From: an uncultured Methylobacillus sp.
GTDB lineage: Bacteria > Pseudomonadota > Gammaproteobacteria > Burkholderiales > Methylophilaceae
DNA length: 13,941 bases
Direction: 5' to 3'
NCBI GenBank assembly: GCA_946478865.1
Contig: CAMLDO010000042.1
Span: 1 to 13,941, forward strand
Part shown: one piece after another, positions 6,380 to 13,782 of the stretch
Numbering within the stretch: position 1 is the stretch's first letter
How the letters are laid out: each line of letters begins with the position of its first letter
Made by a program: the position numbers and the translations under genes
The notes under the pieces: model-generated
Seen by the model: the letters and a program-made list of their open reading frames with translations, nothing else
Databases searched by the model: none
What the model was told of the DNA's origin: nothing

Positions 6380-6736
6380 ATGAAAATCAAACATCAAGCG
6401 ATCAAGGATCAGCAGCCGTCCATGAACGTGAGCGGCGTAGCCGCCTGGCTCGGCGATACCTTTGTATCCTCCCTCGCCTCCGCAGCCAACAAGGACCAAC
6501 CGCTCTGCGCCGGGTTCTTCCATCTGGAAGCAGGCAAGGCTCTGGACTACACCTATGACTACGAAGAAATGAAGATCGTCGTGGAAGGCGAATTTCATCT
6601 GACCGAAGTCAAGACTGGCCAGAAGGCCGTAGCCAAGATGGGCGACGTGATCTATTTCGCAGACGGCGATCACATCATTTTCGAAACGCCGAAGCGCGCC
6701 GTCGGTTTCTTCTGCGGTCAACGCAAGCCGCTGTAA
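6380..6736 (+). CDS. EutQ-like cupin protein
   Basis: A 118-residue small cupin most like the C-terminal cupin of ethanolamine-utilisation protein EutQ. The body of the cupin is seen as YEEMKIVVEGEFHLTEV (about 61-77) followed by MGDVIYFADGDHIIFET (about 87-103). In motif 1 the positions normally held by metal-binding histidines are tyrosines (Tyr57, Tyr59, Tyr61), as in EutQ relatives, and only His98 of motif 2 remains, so a classic 3-His/1-Glu metal site is not expected. Function is unknown; a ligand-binding or non-metal acetate-kinase-like role as proposed for EutQ is possible. The start has a good AGGAGA ribosome binding site. No other eut or microcompartment gene is nearby. It is divergent from the Fae-like gene, and a terminator follows. 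Confidence 0.85.
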   Translation: MKIKHQAIKDQQPSMNVSGVAAWLGDTFVSSLASAANKDQPLCAGFFHLEAGKALDYTYDYEEMKIVVEGEFHLTEVKTGQKAVAKMGDVIYFADGDHIIFETPKRAVGFFCGQRKPL

Positions 6737-6743
6737 GGAATCC

Positions 6744-6792
6744 AAGCCCGATATCCGGAAGCCCGAACGGGGGTCCGGAATCGAGGCTTTTT
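6744..6792 (+). terminator. Rho-independent terminator after the EutQ-like cupin
   Basis: AAGCC at 6744-6748 pairs with GGCTT at 6785-6789, continued by CGAT and TCCGG segments (6749-6758 with 6775-6783, one bulge on each side) and capped by an inner CCCG/CGGG stem. The hairpin is followed by a short T-run ending at 6792. It lies 8 nt past the cupin stop and separates it from the next gene, which therefore probably has its own promoter. Confidence 0.75.
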
Positions 6793-6897
6793 AACCAGCA
6801 TTCAGCAGCAAACAAAGGGCGCACCGCTCCGGCCAGCAGGTCACGATCGGGGACGCATGCCCCTTCTACTTCAACTCAATGAAAATGGGAGGCAGCA

Positions 6898-7278
6898 ATG
6901 ACATTAGCTTCATTCGGCACACCGAGTTCCCCGAATTCGGCGCCCATCACGACGGACCTGGAGGGCTGGAAGCCGGTTGACGGCAAGCCCACGATGAAGA
7001 CCTGGATCGAGCATGCGACGGCGGACGGGAAGTTTCTGACCGGCTTCTGGGAAGCGACGCCCGGTACTTATCAGGTCACTTACCATGTCGACGAAATGGT
7101 GCACATGTTCGAGGGCAAAGCCACGCTGACAACGGCGGACGGCGGCTCGAAAACCTATGTGGGCGGCGACAGCTTCTTCGTTCCCGCCGGCTCCACGGTC
7201 ACCTGGAAAACCATCGTGCCGGTACGCAAGATTTTTGCGATCAAGGTGCCGCAGGACGCGACTGCACTGTTCAGCTAA
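6898..7278 (+). CDS. Cupin_3 (DUF861)-type cupin protein
   Basis: A 126-residue single cupin of the DUF861/Cupin_3 type, a family related to ureidoglycine aminohydrolase domains but mostly of unknown function. Diagnostic parts are the GFWEATPGTYQVTYHVDE stretch (about 49-66), HMFEGKATLTTADGG (about 69-83), GGDSFFVPAGSTVTWKT (about 89-105), and VRKIFAIKV (109-117). Of the usual metal ligands, Glu66 and flanking His63 and His69 are near the expected place, but motif 2 lacks its histidine and has Trp103, as is normal for this family. The ATG at 6898 has a GGGAGG ribosome binding site. It lies 161 nt after the EutQ-like gene, with a terminator between them, and ends at a strong bidirectional terminator. 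Confidence 0.85.
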   Translation: MTLASFGTPSSPNSAPITTDLEGWKPVDGKPTMKTWIEHATADGKFLTGFWEATPGTYQVTYHVDEMVHMFEGKATLTTADGGSKTYVGGDSFFVPAGSTVTWKTIVPVRKIFAIKVPQDATALFS

Positions 7279-7297
7279 TGTCTGCTGCCTGCTTCTG

Positions 7298-7325
7298 AAA
7301 ACCACGCCACGACGGCGTGGTTTTT
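7298..7325. terminator. Bidirectional terminator between convergent genes
   Basis: ACCACGCC (7301-7308) and GGCGTGGT (7314-7321) form an 8-bp GC-rich stem with a 5-nt loop, extended by AAA/TTT and followed by T-runs on both strands. It is placed to end both the plus-strand cupin gene (stop at 7278) and the minus-strand response regulator gene (stop at 7330). Confidence 0.88.
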
Positions 7326-7329
7326 CATT

Positions 7330-7977
7330 TCAGCTTCTCGGCTTGTGCTGATGCTTCCAGACAGCGGCTTCCAGCCGGCTCGTGAGGTTCAGTTTTCTCA
7401 ACAGATTCTTGATATGCACCTTGACCGTGGTGTCGCTGATGCCCAGCTTGCGCGCGATGGTCTTGTTGTTCATGCCGTCCGCAAGGCATTCGAGAATCTC
7501 GTGCTCGCGCTCGGTCAGGGCGGCATCGGTCGTGGTCTTGTGTACCGTCGGCTCGAGCAGCGCGTTCTTGAGCACCTCGGTCAGACTCTCCTGCAGCACG
7601 GTGACGCCGGTCGTCGCCTTGAGCAGGCTGGAACACAAGTCTTCCGGTTCCATGTCCTTGAGCAGGTAACCATCCGCGCCAGCACGCAGCGCTTCCAGCA
7701 AGTCGTCCTCGGCATCCGACACCGTGAGCACGACGTAGATCGCATTGAGATCGGTCGCCTTGAACCGTCTCAGCGTTTCCAGGCCGTTCATGCCCTTCAT
7801 GTTGAGATCGATCAGCACCATGTCCGGCCGCAGTTGCTCGGCCAGATCCAGACCCTCCTGTCCCGAAGCGGCCTCGCCCACAACCTCGAAATGAGGATCG
7901 GCTGAAATCATCTGGCCCACCCCCTTGCGGAAGAGGGCATGGTCGTCGATCAGCATTACTTTGTATTTTGTATCCAT
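7330..7977 (-). CDS. NarL/FixJ-family response regulator
   Basis: A 215-residue cytoplasmic DNA-binding response regulator. The receiver domain (about 1-120) has the acidic pair Asp11-Asp12, phospho-acceptor Asp57 in VLIDLNMKG, Thr85 and Lys107, all required for phosphorylation signalling. The C-terminal LuxR-type helix-turn-helix (about 154-207) shows LTEREHEILECLADGMNN, then GISDTTVKVHIKNLL. It is the second gene of a kinase-regulator operon: the start lies 13 nt after the kinase stop. I chose the ATG at 7977 instead of an upstream GTG at 7986 because the AAAAGG ribosome binding site is seven to eight bases before the ATG. Its phosphodonor should be the adjacent NarX-like kinase. Target genes are not known; nearby candidates are the divergent PAS gene and the porin. 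Confidence 0.95.
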   Translation of the reverse strand: MDTKYKVMLIDDHALFRKGVGQMISADPHFEVVGEAASGQEGLDLAEQLRPDMVLIDLNMKGMNGLETLRRFKATDLNAIYVVLTVSDAEDDLLEALRAGADGYLLKDMEPEDLCSSLLKATTGVTVLQESLTEVLKNALLEPTVHKTTTDAALTEREHEILECLADGMNNKTIARKLGISDTTVKVHIKNLLRKLNLTSRLEAAVWKHQHKPRS

Positions 7978-7990
7978 GGCATTCACCTTT

Positions 7991-9814
7991 TCATGCTTGC
8001 GGCAATTTGGGAGTAAAGATCAGGCGGACACGGGTACCGCCGTTGCGTCTGGCCATCACCTCGATGTCTCCCCCCAGGCTGTAGGCACGCTCCTTCATGA
8101 TAGCCTGCCCGTAATGATCCTGTCCGTCGTTGCTCGGCTTGTAGCCGATGCCGTCGTCGTCGATCGTGATCATCACGCTTCCGTTCGACTGATACACCAG
8201 AGCGATGGAAACATGATTGGCGCCGGAATGACGCACGATATTGGAAAGCGCTTCGCGCACGACGTGAAGAATATGGAATTCCTCGTTGACGGTCAGCCGG
8301 CAGTTGACCAGCCGGTTGTCGAGCGTAATCGACAGACTGGAGCGCTGCGAGAATTCGTCGATGGCCGACTGGATGGCGAAACCCAGCCCACGAACGTCCA
8401 TGTGCACGCGGAACGTCGCGAGCAGTTCGCGCAACTCGCGATAGGCATTGTCGAGACCTGTCCGCAACTCCGCGATCACGCTCTCGCTGCCGCCCTGCCC
8501 GTTCCCGGATTGCAAACGCGCGATCTGGATTTTCATGAAAGACAGCGACTGCGCGAGGGAGTCGTGAAGCTCGCGCGCGATGGCCGCCCGTTCTTCCAGC
8601 AACGCAATGCGCCGCCCCTCCTGGTCGCGCCCCTGATAGCCGATGACCATCGCCAGCAGCTTGGTCGTCAGTTCCAGCAGCTGGACCTCGTGATCCTCCA
8701 GCATGCGGTCGCGCTCCGTCTCGACCAGCAACACATCCATGGCATCGGTGACGCTCGAGAACATCAGGGCGAAACAGCGTACCTCGAGCCGGTCAGGGCT
8801 GAGCTCCAGGAAACTAAGCTGCCCGGACACCGCCAACTCGCTCATCAGGTCCGCCGGCATCGGAGGAGGCAGATGATGCGAGAAAACCACGCGATTCGAC
8901 GAGATATGGGTATTGCCCTCGCCGAAAACGATCGCCGCATTATTGGCGTTCAGCGCCTTTTCCAGCGCATGCAGCAGCTTGCGCAGGGCCATCTCGCTCA
9001 GTACTTCATTGGTCACGGTATCGACGAAACGCAGCAGGAACTCCTGGGAGCGCATCATGCGTCTCAGCCGGTCGCTCGTCTGGTCTGCCCAGGTCCGTCC
9101 GGCAAGGAATCCTTCCAGCCGCGTCATCACGCCGAACAGCTTCTGCTCGAGCAGGGAAAATTCATCTTCCCGGGTATTGGGCGTCATCTGAATGAGACTA
9201 TCGGGCAAAAATGAAAGAAGGCGGTCTACCCGATCCACGAGAACGCGACGTCCACCTAGTGCAATAGCGGCAATACAGCTGATGATGAGGACCAAGGACA
9301 CCAGCTGCAACAGGGAAATAACGGACTGCTTCACCTCCAGATCGTGTGCCAGCGCCTTGGCCAAGTCGTCGTAGGCGCCATCCACCCGGTAAGCCAGGTT
9401 CAGCCGTGCTACAACCGGATCCCGCATGGTGCGGGCGTGAGAGTATGCTTTCTGGGCTTCGGTGAGTTGTTGCACGGTTCGCATCAGGCCCAGGTTCTCC
9501 TGATGAAAAAGCCAGGTCATTTCATCGTCGTCCACGTCCAGGAGATGGGCATCGAGATTGTCGAGAATAATGACTGTTTCTTCGGAATTCTTGCTTTTCG
9601 CTGACTCAATCGACGTTTTCCACAATAATCTCTGATCCTGGATCTTTTCAAGTGCGGATTGGCTGACAGGGATATAATCTACGAGAAACAGCGCGCCGCC
9701 CATGATGAGCACGACAGCCATGGAAATACACAACAGCAATACCAACAAACGCAGATACAGCGTGTGTTGTTGGAGTTGTCTCAGCTGCGCGAGCCAGTAG
9801 TCGAACATTTTCAT
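7991..9814 (-). CDS. NarX/NarQ-like sensor histidine kinase
   Basis: A 607-residue inner-membrane kinase (614 if the GTG at 9835 is used). Two membrane segments, about residues 20-45 and 165-187, flank a helical periplasmic sensor of about 120 residues. They are followed by a HAMP-like linker, a GAF-like cytoplasmic region (about 255-395), a HisKA_3 dimerisation domain with phospho-acceptor His417 in ARELHDSLAQSL, and a HATPase domain with Asn525 in REALSNIVRHSGA and the IDDDGIGY box (about 551-558). This is the NarX/NarQ layout. The periplasmic part lacks a recognisable P-box (the NxAGxxRM-type nitrate/nitrite motif), having instead SALEKIQDQRLLW at the equivalent place, so the signal may not be nitrate. 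Neither start has a good ribosome binding site. It is followed after 13 nt by its regulator. Confidence 0.93.
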   Translation of the reverse strand: MKMFDYWLAQLRQLQQHTLYLRLLVLLLCISMAVVLIMGGALFLVDYIPVSQSALEKIQDQRLLWKTSIESAKSKNSEETVIILDNLDAHLLDVDDDEMTWLFHQENLGLMRTVQQLTEAQKAYSHARTMRDPVVARLNLAYRVDGAYDDLAKALAHDLEVKQSVISLLQLVSLVLIISCIAAIALGGRRVLVDRVDRLLSFLPDSLIQMTPNTREDEFSLLEQKLFGVMTRLEGFLAGRTWADQTSDRLRRMMRSQEFLLRFVDTVTNEVLSEMALRKLLHALEKALNANNAAIVFGEGNTHISSNRVVFSHHLPPPMPADLMSELAVSGQLSFLELSPDRLEVRCFALMFSSVTDAMDVLLVETERDRMLEDHEVQLLELTTKLLAMVIGYQGRDQEGRRIALLEERAAIARELHDSLAQSLSFMKIQIARLQSGNGQGGSESVIAELRTGLDNAYRELRELLATFRVHMDVRGLGFAIQSAIDEFSQRSSLSITLDNRLVNCRLTVNEEFHILHVVREALSNIVRHSGANHVSIALVYQSNGSVMITIDDDGIGYKPSNDGQDHYGQAIMKERAYSLGGDIEVMARRNGGTRVRLIFTPKLPQA

Positions 9815-9835
9815 GAGCAGATCTGGTAAAGCCAC

Positions 9836-9877
9836 CTTGATTTCGAAATACGACGATCAGTATAGGACCATCCGGCA
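9836..9877. promoter_or_regulatory. Short divergent promoter region, kinase / PAS protein
   Basis: Between the divergent sensor kinase and PAS genes, overlapping TATA-like hexamers are seen: TATACT on the minus strand (9864-9859), directed at the kinase, and TATAGG on the plus strand (9861-9866), which has TTGATT 18 nt upstream (9837-9842) and faces the PAS gene. If both are used, the two promoters physically overlap and would compete or be co-controlled. The minus-strand -35 is poor. This is a pattern call only. Confidence 0.35.
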
Positions 9878-11272
9878 ATGAGTTTATACATATTCAGCAT
9901 GGTCGTGCTAAGTCTTGTCTTCATGCTGGTTTTCAGCACGTGGTGGGACGGCAGCGCCCCTTTCAAGATCCATGTCGCGGCCCTGGTCGCCGTCATGGCT
10001 TCGCTTCTTTCCGCAATGGTGATGATCGCCATTTATCCAATACTGTCGACACGGTTGTCCCATGGCCTCAAAAAGAGGCATCTGGACAATATCACCTGGG
10101 GGCGCGATGTCTCCGCCAATCTTTCGATGCCTTCCGCGGTACTCGACGGATACAACATCGTATTCGCCAATCGCGCTTTCCTGAGCGAGCTCGGCATGAT
10201 CGGCATGAGCGATCAGATCATCGGCATGCCGCTCACCAATATCGTACATCCCGGCGATCATCATAATCTTGCAAAATTCATTGCCGGAACGGCGCACAAT
10301 CGCCAGCAGAACGAAACCCTGACGGTGCGCATCCTCTGCTCCGACGGGACCACGCTCCCGGTACAGATGACTCTTTCGCCGCTCAAGGAAGATGGCAGTT
10401 CCAACCTGAGCCTGCTGCAATTCTCTTCGCAGTCCGGAACGCATCCGGCAGCACCGCCGGCCGGGGACCAATCCGATTACCATCTGCTGATCGACCGCAT
10501 CGAGCAGATCGTTTTCCACGTCAACGCCAACCGCGAGATCATTTTCCTCAATCCTTCCTGGGAGCACCTGCTCGACCATTCGATCAAGGACAGCCTGAAT
10601 AAACCACTGATTTCCTTCGTGCATCCGGAAGACAAGCCGATGGTCGAGTCGCGCATCAGCTCGCTCACCCAGGGCAAGCGTACCAGTTGTCATCTCCAGA
10701 CCCGACTCATCGCCAAGAACGGCAACTCGTTCTGGGTCGAGTTGCGGGCCAAGGCCACCTCTTCACACAAGGGCGAGCGCACGAGCGTGGTCGGCACCAT
10801 GACCGACATCAACCGGATGAAATCGACCGAAGCCAGCCTGCGCGCCAACCGGCGTTCCCTGAGCACCCTGCTCAGCAATATCCCCGGCATGGTCTACCGC
10901 TGCAAGAACGACCGGAACTGGAGCTTCGAGTTTGCGAGCGACGGCTGCCTCGAAGTCACGGGTTACGAGCCCTACGAAATGGTAAACGCCCCCAACTTTT
11001 CCTTCGTCCAGATCATTCACCCGGAAGACCGGCAAAAAGCCTGGGAATGCGTCCAGCACAGCGTCGCCGACCAGAGGCGCTTCCAGCTCGTGTATCGCAT
11101 CATCACCCGCTCCGGCCAGGTGAAATGGGTATGGGAGCAGGGCAAGGGCGTCTACTCCAGTGCGGGCGACCTGCTGGCGCTGGAAGGCTTCATCACCGAC
11201 TTCGCCACCGAAGGCGATGCGGAAACGATGATGAAATTCCAGAACCTGTTCGTCGACCATACGCTGGGCTGA
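9878..11272 (+). CDS. Membrane protein with three PAS domains and no output domain
   Basis: A 464-residue protein. Two N-terminal membrane segments (about 2-20 and 31-54) form a hairpin with hardly any periplasmic part, followed by three PAS domains: about 78-185 (AVLDGYNIVFANRAF), 203-315 (REIIFLNPSWEHLL, ending GTMTDINRMK) and 325-445 (PGMVYRCKNDRN, FVQIIHPEDR, ending LEGFITDF). PAS2 and PAS3 have the PAC signatures of PAS_3-type domains. After PAS3 only about 20 residues remain, with no kinase, GGDEF, EAL, methyl-accepting or DNA-binding domain. It may sense a cytoplasmic ligand and signal by contact with a partner, the best candidate being the divergently transcribed NarX-like kinase; this is inference. 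Ligands (haem, FAD or none) are not evident. Alternatively it is a remnant of a longer sensor, although the downstream terminator is intact. Confidence 0.88.
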   Translation: MSLYIFSMVVLSLVFMLVFSTWWDGSAPFKIHVAALVAVMASLLSAMVMIAIYPILSTRLSHGLKKRHLDNITWGRDVSANLSMPSAVLDGYNIVFANRAFLSELGMIGMSDQIIGMPLTNIVHPGDHHNLAKFIAGTAHNRQQNETLTVRILCSDGTTLPVQMTLSPLKEDGSSNLSLLQFSSQSGTHPAAPPAGDQSDYHLLIDRIEQIVFHVNANREIIFLNPSWEHLLDHSIKDSLNKPLISFVHPEDKPMVESRISSLTQGKRTSCHLQTRLIAKNGNSFWVELRAKATSSHKGERTSVVGTMTDINRMKSTEASLRANRRSLSTLLSNIPGMVYRCKNDRNWSFEFASDGCLEVTGYEPYEMVNAPNFSFVQIIHPEDRQKAWECVQHSVADQRRFQLVYRIITRSGQVKWVWEQGKGVYSSAGDLLALEGFITDFATEGDAETMMKFQNLFVDHTLG

Positions 11273-11305
11273 CACATTCAGGACTGACGCCAAAAGCTGA
11301 CATCA

Positions 11306-11329
11306 AAAAGGGCGCCGTGGCGCCCTTTT
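11306..11329. terminator. Terminator after the PAS protein gene
   Basis: AAAAGGGCG (11306-11314) pairs with CGCCCTTTT (11321-11329), with further CC/GG pairing in the small loop, giving a strong hairpin flanked by A and T runs. It lies 34 nt past the PAS stop and 22 nt from the stop of the convergent porin gene, so it can serve both directions. Confidence 0.85.
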
Positions 11330-11351
11330 CTCCTTGCAGTCGCCGCGTCGC

Positions 11352-12173
11352 TTAGAACGTGCGCTTGAGGAACAGGATCACGTGATCGTCGCCGGTTTCG
11401 TGGCCCTTGGCATCCACCCAGATGTCGTCATCGGCGTCGGTCGTCGTGTAGTTGACGCCAACGTTCCAGCCAGTGCTGGACCCAACGGAGAAGTTCTTGT
11501 TCACGCCGATCAGGAAGTCGGTGTAATCGAAATCCGAGCGATCTTCCACGGTCTGGTGACCCACGTGCAGCGCGAGGTTGATGTCCTTCGGCAGCACGTA
11601 GTTGAAGTTGAGTTCCCAGTAATCGCTGCCCTTGGTATCGCCCTTGCCGTCGCCCAGCGAAACGCTGTTGAGACCGAAAAAATCGGTTACGGCGCGGGAA
11701 TACTTGAGCGTGAACCACTTGTAGCTCACTGCGGCGTTCAGCTCGGTGGTGTTCGGAGACTGGCCGGCGATCTTGTCGTTGTCCGGGTAGTAGAACTGGA
11801 GGAAGCCGACGTTGTAGCCGATGCCGGTATCGCCGATGGTGTTGGCAAAGCCGCCGTACAGGTCGATTTCCAGCGTGTTGCCGTACAGGCCGGCATCATC
11901 CACGTTGGTGCCCCAGATGCCGAGGAAGGCGCCGCTCGAATGCGCATAGTCGAAGCCGCCTTGCAGCGCAGGACGCTCGTTGGTGTAGGTAATGCCGCGG
12001 AACACATATTGACCGAACAGGCCGACGTTGGCGGTCAGCGTGTGCGGGGATGCCGGCTCGGCGGCGGCCGGAGCGGCGGGCGCTGCTGCAGCCGCCTCTT
12101 CAGCATTAGCCTGACCTGCCATCATGGCCCCGAGCAGACTGGCGAGCAACAGCGATGTTTTAGCGTGCTTCAT
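11352..12173 (-). CDS. TorF-family putative porin
   Basis: A 273-residue outer-membrane beta-barrel of the TorF/Gcw_chp family. A classic signal peptide (about residues 1-24, cut after AGQANA) is followed by an Ala/Pro/Glu-rich stretch (about 25-43), then NVGLFGQYVFRGITYTNERPALQGG, the family's opening strand. Alternating aromatic strands continue to the C-terminal Phe (LFLKRTF) that BAM recognises. The family is found in proteobacteria; transport substrate is unknown. I chose the ATG at 12173 because it starts the signal peptide and has an AGGGAG ribosome binding site; the frame extends to 12314 through AT-rich DNA without coding character. It is separated from the globin operon by 140 nt of AT-rich sequence that probably holds its promoter. 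Confidence 0.9.
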   Translation of the reverse strand: MKHAKTSLLLASLLGAMMAGQANAEEAAAAAPAAPAAAEPASPHTLTANVGLFGQYVFRGITYTNERPALQGGFDYAHSSGAFLGIWGTNVDDAGLYGNTLEIDLYGGFANTIGDTGIGYNVGFLQFYYPDNDKIAGQSPNTTELNAAVSYKWFTLKYSRAVTDFFGLNSVSLGDGKGDTKGSDYWELNFNYVLPKDINLALHVGHQTVEDRSDFDYTDFLIGVNKNFSVGSSTGWNVGVNYTTTDADDDIWVDAKGHETGDDHVILFLKRTF

Positions 12174-12313
12174 GTGTATCTCCCTGAACAAGTAATAAAA
12201 ATGATGTGATGCATTGTGTAATATATTGAAACTTAGTTTATCTATGTTAAAAAACAACAGATTTATTGCAACATCAAGAAATAGCTGTTGCGCATAAGCA
12301 ACACCCCCGCGCA
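12174..12313. promoter_or_regulatory. AT-rich region upstream of the porin gene
   Basis: This gap between the globin stop and porin start is strongly AT-rich near the porin side and likely contains its promoter, though no clean -35/-10 pair stands out. TGTTGC (12286-12291) and GCAACA (12298-12303) form a 6-bp hairpin just past the globin stop; on the minus strand it is followed by only a weak T-tract, so it is at best a leaky terminator for the upstream operon. Confidence 0.4.
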
Positions 12314-12715
12314 TCAGCGATTTACCAGCAGGTCAGCCACAACGGTAAAGTTGTCCATCAGTTCCCTTTTCAGCTCCCCGGTGAAGCCGACCTCGTCGAT
12401 CGCCATGTCCATGCAGGTAAGCCAGGAATCGCGCGATTCCTGATCGATTTCCACATGGGCGTGTATGAGGCGGACGTTGGAATGGCCGTAGCGCTCCGCG
12501 TACAGCCGCGGACCGCCGAAGAAGCCGGAAAGGAAATTGAACTGGTCGATCCGCGCATGCGCGATGCCGTGTCCGCGCAGTTGCAGCAGGTATACCGGCC
12601 TGCCGATCGGATGGGTTTCGACCAGGTCGTAGAAAGCCTTCACCAGCCGCCGGATGCCCTCCTCGCCGCCTACCCGGACATAGAGCGAATTACTGGAGGG
12701 CTGGGCGCTGGCCAT
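12314..12715 (-). CDS. Group II truncated haemoglobin
   Basis: A 133-residue globin of the 2-on-2 (truncated) type, group II by pattern. Key positions: Tyr29 (B10) in KAFYDLV, the CD/E region with FNFLSGFFGGP (about 59-69), proximal haem ligand His85 in NVRLIHAHVEI, and Trp98 (G8) in RDSWLTCM. Group II globins bind O2 tightly and are linked to O2 chemistry, peroxide handling or NO detoxification. The ATG at 12715 is preceded by a GGGG-containing leader starting at the N-demethylase stop, so the gene is 13 nt downstream of that gene in the same operon. A haem-binding globin next to a haem-dependent oxygenase suggests O2 supply or protection from NO or peroxide; this is inference. An upstream in-frame GTG (12718) is an alternative start. 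Confidence 0.88.
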   Translation of the reverse strand: MASAQPSSNSLYVRVGGEEGIRRLVKAFYDLVETHPIGRPVYLLQLRGHGIAHARIDQFNFLSGFFGGPRLYAERYGHSNVRLIHAHVEIDQESRDSWLTCMDMAIDEVGFTGELKRELMDNFTVVADLLVNR

Positions 12716-12728
12716 CACGCTATCGCCC

Positions 12729-13769
12729 CTACTCCGGCTGCGTGCCGAGTTCGAGCGGCGCGCCGTCGTCGAACTTCGACAGCCACTGGATCGCGGACTC
12801 GCGATACTTGGTCAGACCCTTGTACTCGACCAGATCCGGATGCAGCCCCTTGAGGATGCGATGCAGGCGCTTGGCCCAGCGCGGATAGGTCGCCAGTTCT
12901 TCCAGGCTGATCAGGTAGCAGCGGATGCTGAACACGATGCCGTTGCTGCGCGGCAGGCGGAACAGGGTTTGCAGCTCGACGCGCAGATGCACCTTCTCGC
13001 CGGCATTTTCCGGAGTCACGGTGTTGCGGTCCTGGCCCCACTGCTCGTAATTCTCGGGCGAGGTATCGAGGCGGGGATTGATCGTCATGGTCCAGTTGAG
13101 GCGACGCACCGGGCTGCCGTACTGCAGGTTGAGCAGGTACTTGAGTGCGCGCTCGAACACGCCCATCTCGTGCGCCTGCGGCACCGGGCCGTGCCATTGC
13201 ATGAAGGACATGCCGGCATCGAACATAAGCGACCAGTCGGCCTGGCTCGTGACGATACCCGCGTCGGCATAGAGATCGTTGTCGCGCTGGTCGAGGATGA
13301 CCCAGTCGCCCTGGATCTGGCGGCCGACATACTCGAACGGCTCCATCGGCAGCGTGCTGTGGTCGCCGAAAGTAAAGGTGTCCTTGATGCCGAGCGGCTT
13401 GTTTTCCCACGACCAGACGTTGCCGTCCTTGGTCAGCCTGAACTGGTCCGGGTAGTCGCGCGACAGCGAGTCCATGATGAGTTCCAGCGTGTCCCACTGG
13501 GCATCCATGGTGTGCGGCAGCGCGGCATAACGGCCGGGGTCATTGGCGAGGGTGATCGCCTTGTCCATGCACTCGGCGACGTAATGCTCGTCGACATCCA
13601 GTGCGTGCTCCACCACCGAACCCGGCGTGCTGGGGGTATGCGGCTCCATGTTCACGGAGTACATGTAGCGGTCTTCCGCGAAGGGGAAAGGGAAGCGGCG
13701 GATAGCTGCCGGAGAATTCCGGTAGGTGTAATCGTCGCGGAAAGTTTCCTTCTTGAATGCGAGCGCCAT
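12729..13769 (-). CDS. Haem-dependent oxidative N-demethylase alpha subunit (DUF3445 family)
   Basis: A 346-residue protein of the DUF3445/HODM alpha-subunit family, PAS-fold haem enzymes that use O2 and reducing power to remove a methyl group from secondary amines such as dimethylamine, giving methylamine and formaldehyde; DmmA of dimethylamine monooxygenase belongs here. Family segments are clear: FPFPFAEDRYMYSVNM (about 26-41), LGIKDTFTFGDHSTLP (about 126-141), QGDWVILDQRDNDLYADAG (about 153-171), QWHGPVPQA (191-199), RRLNWTMTINPRLDTSPEN (222-240) and VELQTLFRLPRSNGIVFSIRCYL (264-286). Length is normal. The ATG at 13769 follows a GAGAGAA ribosome binding site and lies 13 nt after the reductase stop; an in-frame extension to 13817 has no support. 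The true amine substrate is not known. The other usual subunits may lie beyond the window. Confidence 0.87.
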   Translation of the reverse strand: MALAFKKETFRDDYTYRNSPAAIRRFPFPFAEDRYMYSVNMEPHTPSTPGSVVEHALDVDEHYVAECMDKAITLANDPGRYAALPHTMDAQWDTLELIMDSLSRDYPDQFRLTKDGNVWSWENKPLGIKDTFTFGDHSTLPMEPFEYVGRQIQGDWVILDQRDNDLYADAGIVTSQADWSLMFDAGMSFMQWHGPVPQAHEMGVFERALKYLLNLQYGSPVRRLNWTMTINPRLDTSPENYEQWGQDRNTVTPENAGEKVHLRVELQTLFRLPRSNGIVFSIRCYLISLEELATYPRWAKRLHRILKGLHPDLVEYKGLTKYRESAIQWLSKFDDGAPLELGTQPE

Positions 13770-13782
13770 GATGATGTTCTCT

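Noticed and set aside
7925..9214. Long plus-strand ORF (429 codons) opposite the sensor kinase
   Set aside because: It runs antisense to a kinase with complete domains; its translation is rich in His, Gln and Arg without any recognisable motif, the usual appearance of a shadow frame in GC-rich DNA.
11334..12209. Plus-strand ORF (291 codons) opposite the porin
   Set aside because: The minus strand encodes a porin with signal peptide and terminal Phe; the opposite frame is a low-complexity Val/Ala/Glu shadow.
12262..12285. FNR-like site (TTGAT half) upstream of the porin on the minus strand
   Set aside because: Only one half-site is present; the partner half does not match ATCAA.
12174..12314. 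N-terminal extension of the porin ORF
   Set aside because: It would bury the signal peptide behind 47 residues encoded by AT-rich promoter-like DNA; the ATG at 12173 has a good ribosome binding site.
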